From positions 168,955,381 to 169,019,380 of the forward strand of contig JAYESD010000004.1 of NCBI GenBank assembly GCA_036927565.1: a DNA stretch of 64,000 bases, read 5' to 3'. Below are positions 23,074 to 34,639 of this stretch, piece by piece (within the stretch, counting starts at the first letter, position 1; each line of letters begins with the position of its first letter). Under the pieces are notes generated by a model, which was given only the letters and a program-made list of their open reading frames with translations, did no database searches and had not been told where the DNA came from. This DNA comes from Tuctoria greenei (Eukaryota; Streptophyta; Magnoliopsida; Poales; Poaceae). The position numbers were made by a program, and so were the translations under genes.

Positions 23074-26000
23074 TTGCCTAGCTGTGCTGCGATGGAGTTG
23101 GGTCTGCGTGAGAGTCGCTTGAAGACTGACAGCGATCTGAAGAAGGTCCAGGCCCTCATGGGGTGGTCTTCGGACTTCTTCAACCGCTCGGTCCGCGCCG
23201 GCAGGGAGCTCCCCTTTGAAAAGGAGCACGCTGGCGAGATGGTGTACTTTTCCTCGTACGCCATGGTGGGGCTGATCCCACCGTTTTCTTCTTTCTTCTT
23301 GATGCTGCTGGACTTCTATGGTCTGCAGCTGTACCACCTTGGCCCTCACTCCATTCTCCTTGTGTCTGTCTTTGTCCACTTCTGCGAGATGTGGGTGGGC
23401 ATCCCTCCCTGCATCGAGCTCTTCCGAACCTTCTTCACCGTCCAAACCACCGGCCGAAGCGATGAGTATCTTGGCTTCTACTACTTCGTGAAGCGCAAGA
23501 AGTGCCCATTCAAGTACCTCCGGTCATTCCCTTCTGGGAAGTGGGATGACTGGAAGAAAGATTGGGTAGTCGTCGGGGTGGAGGAGCATGAGCGGTTGGA
23601 GTTGCCAGACGGTCTGCCCGACATTGACACATCGGTATGGAGCGAAGTTCCGGTGCTGGCGGCAGCTTTCGACCCTGTCCTGACTAGGATCCGCCAATGT
23701 GTGGAGGGAGGATTGACTCCCCAGGCGGTGTTCTGCAACTTCCTGTCCAACAGGTGGGCGCCGCTGAAGAGGAGGGAGAAGCTCGCCTGGGCCCTCAACA
23801 GCGTGATGGACGAGGACCGGGTTGAGACCGGGTTGAAGTCCAGCATGGTGGGAAAGACCTTGGAGTTTCACCTCAAGAAATTCCAGCACGGCATCGACGT
23901 TGACGGAGATTACTTGACTCCGCCGCCGGCCTTCCTCCCTCTGAACGTGGAAGTTGAGTTCAGCAGGGAGCTCCGGCGGACGATGCCCGCGCTTGACGAC
24001 CTTGGTGTCGTCGAGAGAAGATCAACCACCCGGTTGGCGATCCCCGGGTTGTCCGGAGACGGCTCCGCCCCTGTCCCACAGCCAAGAGCTGAGGTCATCG
24101 GCAAGGGCAAGGAGCTGGCGGAGGAGCCGGAGAGCCGGAAGAGAAAGCTGCGACATGCTGACGGAAGGTCCGTCGGGCCTGCCACTTCCCCCCCGGTTCC
24201 CCCTCCTCAGGAAGGAAGATCCTCCGCCGCCGTGGCGACTGTCCCCGCGGTGGGGTCCTTCCGGAACGTTACTGTTCCGGCGGTGGGATCCTCCCGGAGT
24301 GCGACTGTCCCCGCGGTGGATCCCTCCTGCAGTGCTAGCTCCAGGCGCGCGACTTCGGCATCTGGTGCGGTGAGGGCCTCCAGGTCCAGGAGTTCCTCCC
24401 GATCAGGGAGAGCTCCGACCCGGGAAACGCCCGCGGCTGTGGCAAGTCCTGGGAGTCCTCCCGGAGCTACTACGCCGACCGTGGCCAGCCCGGACTGTCC
24501 GGGGAAGAGGTTCCGCGCAAGCTGGTGCGGGAGCCTCCCAAGGTAATTTTTCTTTTATACCTCGATTAACTTTTTAATTGTAGCATTTGTTTGCTCAATT
24601 TCTTCGTTCTTCATCTGCAGCGTTTCCAAGAAGGGGAGTGAAGCTCCACCCTCAGCCACAGTGTCTGAGGCTGCGAGGGCTTCTGCTCCAGTCTTGGTGC
24701 CGTCCCAAGCGGAGGCTGCGACAGCTCCGGCGCCGGCTGTCGTGGTCATGGACCTCGACTCGTCTCCAGAAGTTCCCGTGGTAGCGCCGGACCACGGGAA
24801 TGAAGATGCGCCAGCGGGACCCGTCTCGGAAGTGGAAGCTCCGGGTCCTGGTGCTGCAGTAGTAGAAGCTCCGGCTGTTCAGTGTCGGAGGAAGTAGCAG
24901 TCCCGGCTTCGGAGCCGGAAAGTGCTGAAGCCCCGGCGATTGAGCCGGAGGTGGCTGAAGCCCCGGCATGCGAGCCGGAAGTCGAAGTAGTTCCGGCAGT
25001 TGAGCCGGTTACTTCCGAAGCACCGGCCGCAGAGCCGGTGATTGTTGGAGCGCTGGCCGTAGAGTCGGCGGGTGAAGAGGCGAGGGAGCTTGAGCCTCCC
25101 TCAGAAGAGGTGTCCCGGCCGGAGCCAGTAGCGGTTCCTGCTCCGGAGGCGACGACGTCGATGGTACCTGTGGCAGAGCCAGAGTGCCTGAACGATGTCG
25201 CCGGCCCCCAGCCTGAGGGGGCAAATGAAGACTTGGTGGCGGGACCTCCTTCGATGGCGACTGAGGTCGTCCCGGAGGAAGGCCCTAGCGCTTTGGAAGC
25301 TCGGGGTTCCACTCTCGTAGAGTGGGACCCAATTTTTGTATGTGAAGACCCGCTGGAACCAGCGGAAGAGATCCCAGCAGGTCCGGAGCCCATCTCGCTG
25401 TCGATGTCCATCGACAACGCCTGCTCCAGTCTACGTCAGGTCCAACTGGCCTTCTTCCACGACAGCAAGGCTCTTGAAGAGGAGCGCCAAACCCTTAGGC
25501 GGTGGCGTAATCGGCTCCACTTCGAGACTAAGCTGGCGCAGTCGAGGCTTGCAGATGACAAGGAGTGGATCAAGCGGGAGAAGATCCGCCTGGAGCTCTG
25601 GGGTGAGCTGCTGGACGAGATGGAGAGCATGAATCACGCCCTCGATGCTCAATCCCGGGAGTTCCACGATCAAGCTAAGGCTGCTAATGACGCGGCCAAT
25701 GCTCGGTTTGATCAGCTCGAGGCCATCAGCACCGCACTCATCAAGCGCCGAGAGGCACTTGAAGGGAGGGAAAGACGACTCGAGGACGAGGAGCAAAAAC
25801 TCCTAGAGCTACGGGATGACGTCTTGCGACGGGAAGAAGAGCTCGCCGAGAAAACAGCTCTGGCGGACAAGGGCCTCGAGGAGCGCGCTAAGAAATTTTA
25901 AGAGCGCTGCCTCGAGGAGGAGGAGAAGACCTGGGTGCGGGGGCAGGAACTCTACGAATACGAGTGTGCCCTTGTCGCCCGGGAGAAGAAAGTGGAGGCT

Positions 26001-26549
26001 AGGGAGAAGGACCTGGTCGACCGCCGGAACAAGATCCATCTCCGGGAGGAGGAGCTCGGAAGACTTGAGAAGCGGGTTGCTGCGAAGATCCAGCAAAACG
26101 CCAAAGAAGTTGAGCGCCTCGCCCGCGAGAATTCGGAGCTGACGGCGGCCCAGAGATCCCTGGAAGAGATGAAGAACTTGAGGAAGGCGGACTCCCTGCA
26201 GATTTGGGAGTTCCTGGGCAAGGCCGACGACGCGCTGACGCCGATGGGTTTCAGCCCCATGCACCCGGATGATCCGGAGCCGGAGCCGGACCTCGCGTTG
26301 CAAGCGTTGAGTGCCGCAGGCAGCAAGCTCTCCAAGGTGGGCGACGTCATCGCGGACCAGCTGGAGGTCGAGGGGCAATCCCTGGCTAGGAACGTCACAG
26401 AATATGTGTTGACGTGCTACACCAGCCGGAACCCTCGATTTCCTCTGGACCCGGTGCTTGAAGGCCCCGTCGAAGGAGAAGGCGAAGCTACCCGAGCCCG
26501 CGTGTCGGAGGTCGCCCAGAAGGTTGCCGAGTTCTTCCATAGGGTCTAG
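23074..26549 (+). pseudogene. Antisense accessory ORF of Tat copy B (PF04195-type domain, coiled coil)
   Basis: Encoded opposite to gag-pol. Exon 1, 23074-24542, holds the conserved plant 'putative gypsy type transposon' domain (LMGWSSDFFNRSV, HFCEMWVGIPPCIELFRTFF, KWDDWKKDWVVV, LSNRWAPLKRR), then a Ser/Pro/Ala-rich region. A 78-bp intron (24543-24620, AG|GT ... CTGCAG|C) joins exon 2. Exon 2 has EAPA/EPEV repeats, then about 400 residues of heptad-rich coiled coil (RREALEGRERRLEDEEQKL). A 1-bp frameshift near 24880 and TAA at 25899-25901 break it. The last frame ends at 26549. Whole length would be about 1.1 kb of codons. Its function is unknown; 22576-23073 upstream has no ORF and would contain its promoter. 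Confidence 0.8.
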
Positions 26550-27811
26550 GACCGTCTCTTTTAGCCTTTACTTGTATCTTCTCTTCTTCCTCAATTTTGT
26601 AATCCCTTGTCTCCAGATGTAATCTCCAGTCTTCAGATGAAATGAAATCCCCAATTTTTTGCGAATTTCATTTATTGTCTTCAACATCTTTATCTTCACT
26701 TGGCCCCCTGGTAGATGTGCACAATTTGATTGCGGACATGTACCAAAAGGATGTTGAGTTTTGTTGAAGACGAATTTGCTTCGAACTTGTGGAATTTAGG
26801 TCCGAAGTTTTTGATAGTGAAGGTCCCCTGAAGTTGTCGGAGCTTAGAAGCTCTGGCACTGTCCATCGCTGGAGCTTAGTAGCTCCGGCAATAGCCTCTA
26901 ACAACACGTTGAGCGTCGGTAGTTAATACTCCAAGGTGTCGGAGCTTAGCAGCTCCGGCAATGACCTTTGCCACACTTAGTTTGTTGGCAACAGACTCCA
27001 GTGACGGGGTCTTCTCACCATCTTTTAGTCAACACCGACGGTTGATGCCCTGGTGGGAGTGGGAGCTTGGTTAGCTCCGGTTTTTCTCCATCAACGTAGG
27101 GTTCATTTTTCCTGCACACTTAAGCCAAGAAAAATAGTAAAATTCGTTCCTTGTCTATAACTTCGTCGCGGCTTACGGTTCTCAAGAAAATTTTAAGTTG
27201 AACACGATTTTTAATACGACTGGATGAATTGTCTTTTCTTTTAGATCCAATTGTCCATGGACCCACCTTACTTTGGCCTGCCGGGATGTAGGTAGAGTGG
27301 CGTACTTAGGGTGCTTGACCAGGCTAAGTCGATATCGCACTCCAGCCCTAGAATGGCTTGGCGGCTTTCAGGCGAGTTGGCCACAGACGATATTTAAATC
27401 CAAAAAATCTGACAATTCAACTCGAATCGTATGTAAACCGGTCAAACTAGAACTTCTTAAGAATTGCACGTTTCTGTTATAGACAAGAAAGAGAAAAATA
27501 AAAATGTCGAGCCTATGCAAAAATGAATGCACGTGGAGTCTATTTCACATGAAGATGTCTTTCATTATAGGTCCGGGGTACAGGGGAAACAAGTACACTC
27601 TTAGGGTACGGAACCAGGCTAAGTGTGTTTGGTTTCCCGTTTGACCCAGGGTAGTTAGCCACACTTTTAGTCCGGAGACTGTGTCAAGTGTTGCATGAGC
27701 TTTTCAAACCTTTCGGGAAAGGTCCGGCTGCTCTCCTGGAGGAACTACCCGACTCTATACTATGACTCTATAACATACATTTCAAGTTACTTAAGACTCA
27801 CCTCCGTGGAA
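26550..27811. other. Non-coding spacer of Tat copy B with short inverted repeats
   Basis: Lies between the convergent ends of the antisense ORF and integrase. It contains several copies of GGAGCTTAGNAGCTC(C/T)GGCA (about 26840-26960), each a small inverted repeat. A shared terminator region for two convergent transcripts is possible. No gene seen. Confidence 0.6.
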
Positions 27812-28729
27812 TTAAGTGTAGAACTTACGGAGGTGCTCGATGTTCCAAGGATTTGGGAGAGGTGTCCCATCCTCGGTGGCCAAGCGAACGCTTCCGGGAC
27901 GGGATACTTTGATCACTCGAAAGGGCCCTTCCCAGCCGGGGGAGAGTTTGTTTTGCCCTTCTCTGGATAGTATTCTCCGTAGCACCAGATCGCCTTCCTC
28001 GAGCTGTCGGTTGTGTACATGCCGCTGGTGATAGCGCCATAGAACTTGGCGGTATCGGGCATTCCGAACAGCTGCTTGGCACCTTCCCTCCTCGAGGAGG
28101 TCTAGGTCTTCGCGCCGGAGCTGGTCCTGCGCGGCTTCGTCGAAGGTCCGGACTCGGAGGGAACCCAAGGTGATTTCCGGAGGAAGGATCGCTTCAGCTC
28201 CGTACACCAGAAAGAAGGGTGTTTCTCCGGTTGCCCGACTTGGAGGAGTCCTGTTGGCCCATAGAGTGGGCGGAAGCTCTTCGATCCAATTGGCTCCGTG
28301 CTTTTTCAAGCGCTCATAAGTGCGTGTTTTGAGTCCTTTAAGGATCTCTGCATTTGCTCTCTCGGCTTGTCCATTGCTGGCAGGATGAGCTACGGAAGCG
28401 TAGCAAACTTGTATGCCGAGGTCTTCGCAATATCCTTGAAATGCGGAGCTTGTGAATTGAGTCCCATTATCAGTGATGATCTTATTTGGGACTCCGAATC
28501 TGCTCACGATGGATTGTAGAAAATTGATTGCAGATTGTTTGTTGATCGTCACAACGGGAGTTGCTTCCGGCCACTTGGTGAACTTGTCGATGGCGACGTA
28601 CAGGAACTTGTAACCTCCGACGGCTCTTGGGAAGGGTCCCAAGATGTCCATCCCCCACACAGCGAAAGGCCATGTGGGAGGTATCATTTGTAAGGACTGA
28701 GCGGGTGTATGAATTTGCTTTGCATGAAA
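27812..28729 (-). pseudogene. Tat copy B integrase domain
   Basis: Catalytic core and C-terminal part of integrase. The D,D,E residues are visible in GMDILGP, TDNGTQF and GQAERANAE. The C-terminal GPFRV...YRL-like domain ends at HLRKFYT. It is in frame with RT upstream, but TAA at 28730-28732 interrupts the HHCC zinc finger (CKAC*FHAKQ, expected Gln). From the first downstream ATG (28687) 291 codons are open. As it stands the zinc finger is separated from the core. Confidence 0.85.
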
Positions 28730-31354
28730 TTAGCATGCTTTGCATTTCTTCACCAGCTCAGTGGCATCCTGGAGCGCTGTAGGCCAGTAGAAGCCGTGCC
28801 GAAAGGCTTTTCCGACCAGCGTGCGGGAAGATGCGTGGTTCCCACACTCGCCTCCATGGATTTCTGCGAGGAGCTCGCAGCCTTCTTCCCTTGTGATGCA
28901 CCGCATTAGGATGCCGTTGGCACCGCGCCGGTAGAGATCCCCTTCTACCAACGTGTATCTTTTAGCCAATCTGACTACCCGATCAGCGGATACATCATCG
29001 TCAGGAAGGATGTTGTCTTTCAAGTAGCTCCAGATCTCCGAGATCCATGCATCGGAACTGACTTGAGCATTTGAGTCTTGCGTGCTGGGTTGCTCGGAGC
29101 TTCCAGCAGCACCTACGACCCTTGATGGCTGCCATGGTAACAGGGCCATCGGGACCGTCAGCTTCGGGATGCTGATCTCGCCCCCTTCGTTCAGTTCGGC
29201 AGGCTGAACTGTGGGTTTTGACAACCTCCGGACAAAGGTTCCATCAGGAGCCGGAGCTCCAGTTGACGCCTTGGTCGAGAGTTCGTCAGCTTCAGCGTTG
29301 TGAGCACGCTGAACATGGTGAAGGTCTAGGACTTCGAAGTCCTTCTGAAGCCTCTGGACTTCAAGGAGGTAAGCAGCCAGCTGGAGATTATTGCAGGAGC
29401 ATTCACCCTTCACCTGCTTGATGACGAGTTGTGAATCTCCTTTGACCAGCAATTGCTTGACACCGTATGATAGTGCCACCTTTAATCCATAGATGAGTGC
29501 TTCATACTCCGCCATGTTGTTGGTTGCCTTGAAGTCAAGGTGTACCATGTATTTCACCTTCTCCCCAGTTGGTGCGAGGAGAAGGATTCCAGCTCCGGCT
29601 CCCTGCTTCTGCATGGAGCCGTCGAAGTAAAGGGTCCAGTGAGGCTTAGTGAAGGTTGGAACTTGAGGTTCCGTCTTCTGCTCGCTGGGGCCCCCAGGGT
29701 TTAATGAAGAGGGAGTCCATTCTACCACGAAATCTGCCAACGCTTGACTCTTGATTGCTTGTCTCGGAATGAATTCGAGATCGAATTCAGCCAATTCCGC
29801 TGCCCACTTTGCAATATTCCCAGTTGAATTGGGATTATGCAGGATCGCTCGAAGTGGATATGAGGTCACCACCGAGACTTTGTGAGCTTGGAAATAGTGT
29901 CGAAGCTTCCTTGAGGCAATAAGAATTGCATAAAGCAGTTTATGCACCTCTAGGTATCGAGTCTTGGCATCATGTAACACTTCACTGATGAAGTATACCG
30001 GGCGTTGAATGGTCCGGACCCTCCCGGAGGGGTCCGGAGCTTCCTCTTTATTGGTCTGGACCCTCTCGGAGGGGTCCAGACTCTCTTCGGGGACCTCCGG
30101 GTTCTGGATGGAGGAACCCGGAGCTTCTTCAGAAATGACCTGGACCCTCTTAGAGGGGTCCGGGTCCTCTGAAGTGGCTTCTTGTGGGTTTGAGTCTGGG
30201 AGCTGGGACCCAGACCCGCTTTCAGGAACCTCCGGACCCTCCCGAAGGAGTCTGGATTCCTGAGTATTGGGTAGTTCCGGTCTCTCTGCAACCAGAACCA
30301 TACTGACGACTTCGTCAGTAGCTGAAATGTAAAGCAACAAAGGCTCACCAGGGTTCGGAGCTACCAAGACTGGTAGGGTGGTGAGGAACTGTTTCAGCTC
30401 CTGGAATGCCTTCTCTGCTTCTTCAGACCATTGGAATGGTCCGGACATCCTCAGTAACTTGAAGAAGGGAAGTGCCCTTTCTGCCAGTCTTGAAATGAAC
30501 CGGCTGAGGGCTGCTAGACATCCAGTTAATTTTTGGACGTCTTTGATGCGGGTTGGTGGCCGCATGTCTTCAATGGCTTTTATCTTCGTCGGATTAGCCT
30601 CTATGCCCCGGTGACTTACCAGGAAACCAAGAAGCTTTCCGGAACTAACCCCGAAGACGCACTTGTCTGGGTTTAGCTTCGTGCGGGTGGCCCGCAGCTT
30701 GTCGGAGACAGCCTGCAAGGTGTCCAAGAGGGACTCCTTGTTCTTGACTTTGACCACGATGTCATCGACGTACACTTCCACTATGTCTCTGATGAGTTCT
30801 TCAAAAGTTTGGTACATAGCTCGTACAAAAGTTGAAGCTACATTCTTGAGACCAAACGGCATGGATGTGTAACAATACAATCCATCCACTATGATGGATG
30901 AAGTATGCTCTTCATCCTCCCTAGACATCCTGATTTGATGATATCCAGAATATGCGTCTAGAAAACACAGTAACTCGCACTCGGAGGTGGAATCCACTAT
31001 CTGATCTATTCTAGGTAGTGGAAATGGATCTTTTGGACATGCCTTATTCAGTGTGGTGTAGTCGATGCACATCCGAAGTTTCCCGCCGGCCTTGGGCACA
31101 ACGACTGGGTTCGCCAGCCATTTTGGATGGAAGACTTCTCGGATAAATCCGGCTTCGAGCAACTTCTTCACTTCTTGTCGAATGAAGTTCTGTCGCTCTA
31201 CAGATTGCTTCCGAGGTTTTTGATGCACAGGCCGAGCATCGGGGTAAATCTTCAGATTGTGCTCAATCACTTCCCTAGGGATCCCAGGCATTTGTGACGG
31301 TTGCCAAGCAAATACGTCAACGTTAGCCCGGAGGAAAGTGATGAGCGCGAGTTC
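28730..31354 (-). pseudogene. Tat copy B RT, RNase H and archaeal-type RNase H
   Basis: A single open frame of over 850 codons. RT carries CIDYTTLNKACPKD, SGYHQIRMS, MPFGLKN and catalytic YVDDIVVKV. The first RNase H is split by a repetitive insertion of about 90 residues (DPS.RVQ units, 30010-30260) before the VYFISEVL block. The archaeal-type RNase H follows (LYFDGSMQKQGAGAG, ATNNMAEYEALIYGL, KGDSQLV). Then come the H..H and C..C of the integrase zinc finger. The frame is preceded in-frame by TAG (31355-31357) and ended by TAA in the zinc finger. The retained domains would copy element RNA to DNA. Confidence 0.85.
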
Positions 31355-32200
31355 CTATTTGTCATTCAACCCACCCGATATGCGGGTGGTTTGGGTGACA
31401 TCGGAACCAATTTGGATGACTTTGACGGGGATGTCGGTGTCGCCGCTTGGCTGCACACGGGGAGCAGAGGTTGAGCCTCGTTGCCGAATGCTCGGAGGTT
31501 TTGGAGCCTCCCCCTGTCTGGAGTCCTCCTCTTGCGCAGTGGTGAGTGCATGGAGCTCCTCCAGAGCAGTTACTCCGGCGGTGCGATCTCCACGAATCCG
31601 GAGAACGCCTGCTGGTGTTGGCATCTTCAACACCAAGTATCCATAATGAGCAGCTGCCATAAATTTGTATAGGGCAGGTCTACCCAAGATGGCGTTGAAT
31701 GGTAAGTTGATCTGAGCGACGACGAAGACCAACTTCTCGGTGCGGTACTTCTCCCGTGTCCCGAAGGTAACGGGGAGAATTATAGCTCCGAGTGGGGTAA
31801 TGGCCCCCGAACCTACTCCGGAGAATGGTCGAGAGGGCTGAAGATCCGAAGGTCGAAGCTGAAGTTTGGCAAAAGCTTCAACCTCCATCTACCATAACAT
31901 GATGGAGCTGGATATTGTTGATGGTGGGAGATACCATCAAGGGTAATTGGCCAGCTCCGACCATGCTTTGAGGATAGTCCGAAGCATCAAAAGTGATGGG
32001 TGTGTCCATCCACTTTCGATGTGGCTCCGGTCTAGCTGTAGGAGCTACAGCATCCATATCCCGCCGCATAGTCTTGATGACACGACGAGAAGTGACGTCC
32101 CATGATCCACCAAAGATGGTGTTCATGGTTTTCCGACGCTCGTTGTCGGAGACGTCAGAGTCATCGTCGACGGAGGTGTAGACGGCTTTCAGGACCTTTT
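31355..32200 (-). pseudogene. Tat copy B protease region, disrupted
   Basis: Aspartic-protease region after gag. The active-site MVDGG motif is at about 31885. Compared with copy A, about 30 bp are missing immediately after it, so the frame stops and the flap region resumes in another frame (31355-31888, FSGVGSGAITPLG). The gag-to-protease passage is already frameshifted in a run of seven A (32197-32203). The frame ends at TAG 31355-31357, also present in copy A. Confidence 0.8.
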
Positions 32201-33750
32201 TTTGGGTCCTGAAACCCTAACTCCTCTTCAGCCGGAGCTTCGTCAACCTTCTGTTTTCCCTCCCTCTGTCGGAAAGGAGACCCTTCCCGGCGCTTGTTGT
32301 AGCGCTCGGCAAGGTTTTGGACCTCCCGGCAGTCTTCCAGCCTGTGGCTGCCCGTTTTGTTAATGGGGCACCACATTTTGGATTTGCCACCGTCTTCGGA
32401 AGACGGTCGAGGTCGCTTCTCGGGGCGTGGCCCCCGGCCACCAGGAGTTGCAGTGGCTGCAACGTTGGATGTGCCGGCCGACGACTTCTTCTTGCCGTTG
32501 GTCTTCTTTTTCTTCTTGCCACTCCCGGAGGTAGCGGCTTCTTCTTTGGAGGATTTTTTGTGATCCTCCAAGGCTGGTTTGGAGTGCATTTCACGGCCCT
32601 CCGCAGCTCTGGCACATTTGTCTGCCAAGCTGAAGAGCTCCGTGACGCTGGTGATCTCTTTGATCGCCAGCTTCTCCAACATCTTCTTGTCTCGTACACC
32701 ATGTCTGAATGCCACAATGACAGAAGCGCTTGAGATAGAAGGGATTGTGTTGCGTACCTGAGAGAACCTCTGGATGAATGACCGCAAAGATTCTCCCCCT
32801 TTTTGCACGACTGCAAAAAGGTCTAGTTCAGTGCCCGGTCGGGTGTATGAACTCCCGAAGTTGGCAGTGAACTGACGGCACAGCTCCTCCCAACTGTCGA
32901 TATAGTTGGGTGGAAGGCTCATAAACCAGGACCTGGCGGTCCCAGTTAAGGCCACTGGAAAGTAGCTGGCCATTACAGCCTCGTTTCCTCCAGCTGCTAA
33001 GATTGCAGTGGAGTATATCTGCAGGAATTCTACGGGGTTGACAGTCCCGTCGAATTTTTCCGGCAAGTGTGGCCGGAACTTCTGTGGCCATCTAACCATG
33101 CGCAGGTGCATGGCTAGGGCGGAACAGCCTCCTCCTACTCCTTCCAGAGTAGAAAGGTCTTGAGCATCCCGTCTTTCTCGAGCTCGCTCGATATGGACAC
33201 GACCATCCTGTTGGCGGTATCGTCGATCAAGATCCGCCCGGAGGTCATGTGTCGAAAGTCGAGATGCCGTATGGGTGCGTCGTGCCCCAGAGGGCAACGA
33301 CGTCACTTGCTGTGACGCAGCACGTCTTCGGTTGTTAGAGACATGCGGACCAAGTCTTCCAGACAACGTCCGTCGCTGCGACGGGGCCCGCCCTGAAGGA
33401 GGAGGACCCTGGTTGTTGAGGCGCTCGGCCGCTGCTGCGACCAAATGCTCAACATCAGCCCTCCATTGCTCCATGGCATCTTGAGATGCATCCGGAGGTG
33501 GTGGTCGCTGGAGAAGAGCACGCACTGCATGGAGCGCGTGTTCTGGGTTGTCATGACTTGCCGGCGCAGTATGTGACGCCGGCGCACCATCATGTTGCCC
33601 AGCACGTCTTGCCGGAGAAGATGGTGGTGGTGGGAGTGTGACTCCTGCTGGTGCTGAGGCTCCTGCTGGTGGCTGCATGTTGGAGGGATTGCCTCCGACA
33701 GCCTGAGCAGCAGGTTGCCCGTTGGATGATCCAGCCGCAGAATTCACCAT
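32161..33750 (-). CDS. Tat copy B gag
   Basis: The start is taken at the ATG ending at 33750 (MVNSAAGSSNG), because upstream in-frame codons lie in the LTR and primer region. About 529 aa: a Pro/Ala-rich N-terminus, an Arg-rich segment, the capsid core (WPQKFRPHLPEKFDG, SWFMSLPPN, FSQVRNTIP), a Lys-rich linker and a Cys/His knuckle (MWCPINKTGSHRLEDC). The frame is open to a stop just after the A7 run that shifts it from protease; the last dozen residues are thus out-of-frame extras. Confidence 0.85.
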   Translation of the reverse strand: MVNSAAGSSNGQPAAQAVGGNPSNMQPPAGASAPAGVTLPPPPSSPARRAGQHDGAPASHTAPASHDNPEHALHAVRALLQRPPPPDASQDAMEQWRADVEHLVAAAAERLNNQGPPPSGRAPSQRRTLSGRLGPHVSNNRRRAASQQVTSLPSGARRTHTASRLSTHDLRADLDRRYRQQDGRVHIERARERRDAQDLSTLEGVGGGCSALAMHLRMVRWPQKFRPHLPEKFDGTVNPVEFLQIYSTAILAAGGNEAVMASYFPVALTGTARSWFMSLPPNYIDSWEELCRQFTANFGSSYTRPGTELDLFAVVQKGGESLRSFIQRFSQVRNTIPSISSASVIVAFRHGVRDKKMLEKLAIKEITSVTELFSLADKCARAAEGREMHSKPALEDHKKSSKEEAATSGSGKKKKKTNGKKKSSAGTSNVAATATPGGRGPRPEKRPRPSSEDGGKSKMWCPINKTGSHRLEDCREVQNLAERYNKRREGSPFRQREGKQKVDEAPAEEELGFQDPKKGPESRLHLRRR

Positions 33751-33770
33751 TCTTGAAAATCTCAGGCACC

Positions 33771-33788
33771 CCTTCCTGGCGCACCAAC
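33771..33788 (-). promoter_or_regulatory. Primer-binding site region, Tat copy B
   Basis: On the minus strand the sequence next to the 5' LTR is GTTGGTGCGCCAGGAAGG. Copy A has a related TTTGGCGCGCAAGG at the same place. The position is right for a primer site. RIRE2-like elements are reported to use tRNA-Arg, but I could not align a tRNA. Confidence 0.5.
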
Positions 33789-34639
33789 TGTCGACTGTTG
33801 GAGTCGGCAGATCTCCTGACACTACCAAAGTGTTGAAGGAGTTTGTAGTTCGGTGTGGGCGAGCGGAGACTCAAGAAGGTGAATCACGATTGGACACGAG
33901 AGACACAGTGGTTTACGTGGTTCGGGCCGCCTGAGCGTAATACCCTACTCCACGGGTGTGTGGTCTTGTATTAGTTTATTGTGAAAGCTCACGTCAATGC
34001 GTATGTGTCTGAGAGCGTTCGAGAGCCCCCTTCGTGTATCGTCGGTCTGTCCTTTTATAGTACAAGGACAAACCGTTACAAGTTAGCCTGGCCCGACATG
34101 TGGCCCCGGCGGTTACTAGTATTGATACACGATTAATTGTTGTTAATAACCCTGTAACGGGCTCCGACAGCGCCGTTACGGGTGTTAAGATTGTCCGATT
34201 AAGTGTCATTAATATGGAATTAATGACAATTAATCGGGTCTTGAAGTCCGCGGCTATCCTTTGAAGATCCGGAGTCGTTACAATGTCTTCCGGAGGTTTG
34301 AGGCGGCCAGCTCCGACGTTTGGACACGTGGCAGCTCCGGAGCTTGCTTGTGGGAAGCGGGAAGCTCCGGGGTGGCCTGGCACGTGTCAGGTCCGGAGCT
34401 TTTCTCGGTCAGGGGTTAAGTCCGGAGGTGCCGTTTCGGTACCTAGCCCGGAGCTTCACCCTTGTGGGTAATAGCTCCGGTCTGGCAGTACACGTGGCAA
34501 CCTAGGGGTTAACCATGTTGGAGAAGCAGGTCCGGTTATGTCTAACAAGTGGGCCTCCGAGGGTCTTCAATTTGAGCAGACGTCCTTCCCTTGAGATCTT
34601 TGTAACCTCAGGGGGTGTATGGTTTTTAGGGTACCGACA
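33789..34639 (-). repeat. 5' LTR of Tat copy B
   Basis: Near-identical to 21710-22561. The minus-strand TATA box CTATAAAAGG is at 34051-34060, so element transcription starts near 34025 and runs leftward. Ends TGTCG ... CGACA, followed by the TSD GCGCT at 34640-34644. Confidence 0.95.

Larger units (their letters stand above)
21710..34639 (-). mobile_element. Complete Tat-type Ty3/gypsy element, copy B (12.93 kb)
   Basis: Two LTRs (852 and 851 bp) differ by about 14 substitutions and one 1-bp indel by eye, and a 5-bp duplication flanks them. The order on the minus strand is LTR, gag, protease, RT, RNase H, archaeal-type RNase H, integrase, then a 3' region holding a large ORF in the opposite (plus) orientation, PPT and LTR. 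Dual RNase H plus an antisense accessory ORF with a 'putative gypsy type transposon' domain mark the Tat lineage (Retand/RIRE2/Grande-like). It is structurally complete, but a frameshift, a protease deletion and stops make it non-autonomous. Confidence 0.95.

Noticed and set aside
32197..32203. Programmed frameshift at the A7 run between gag and protease
   Set aside because: The required shift is +1 and copy A lacks the run, reading straight through; a 1-bp slippage mutation is simpler.
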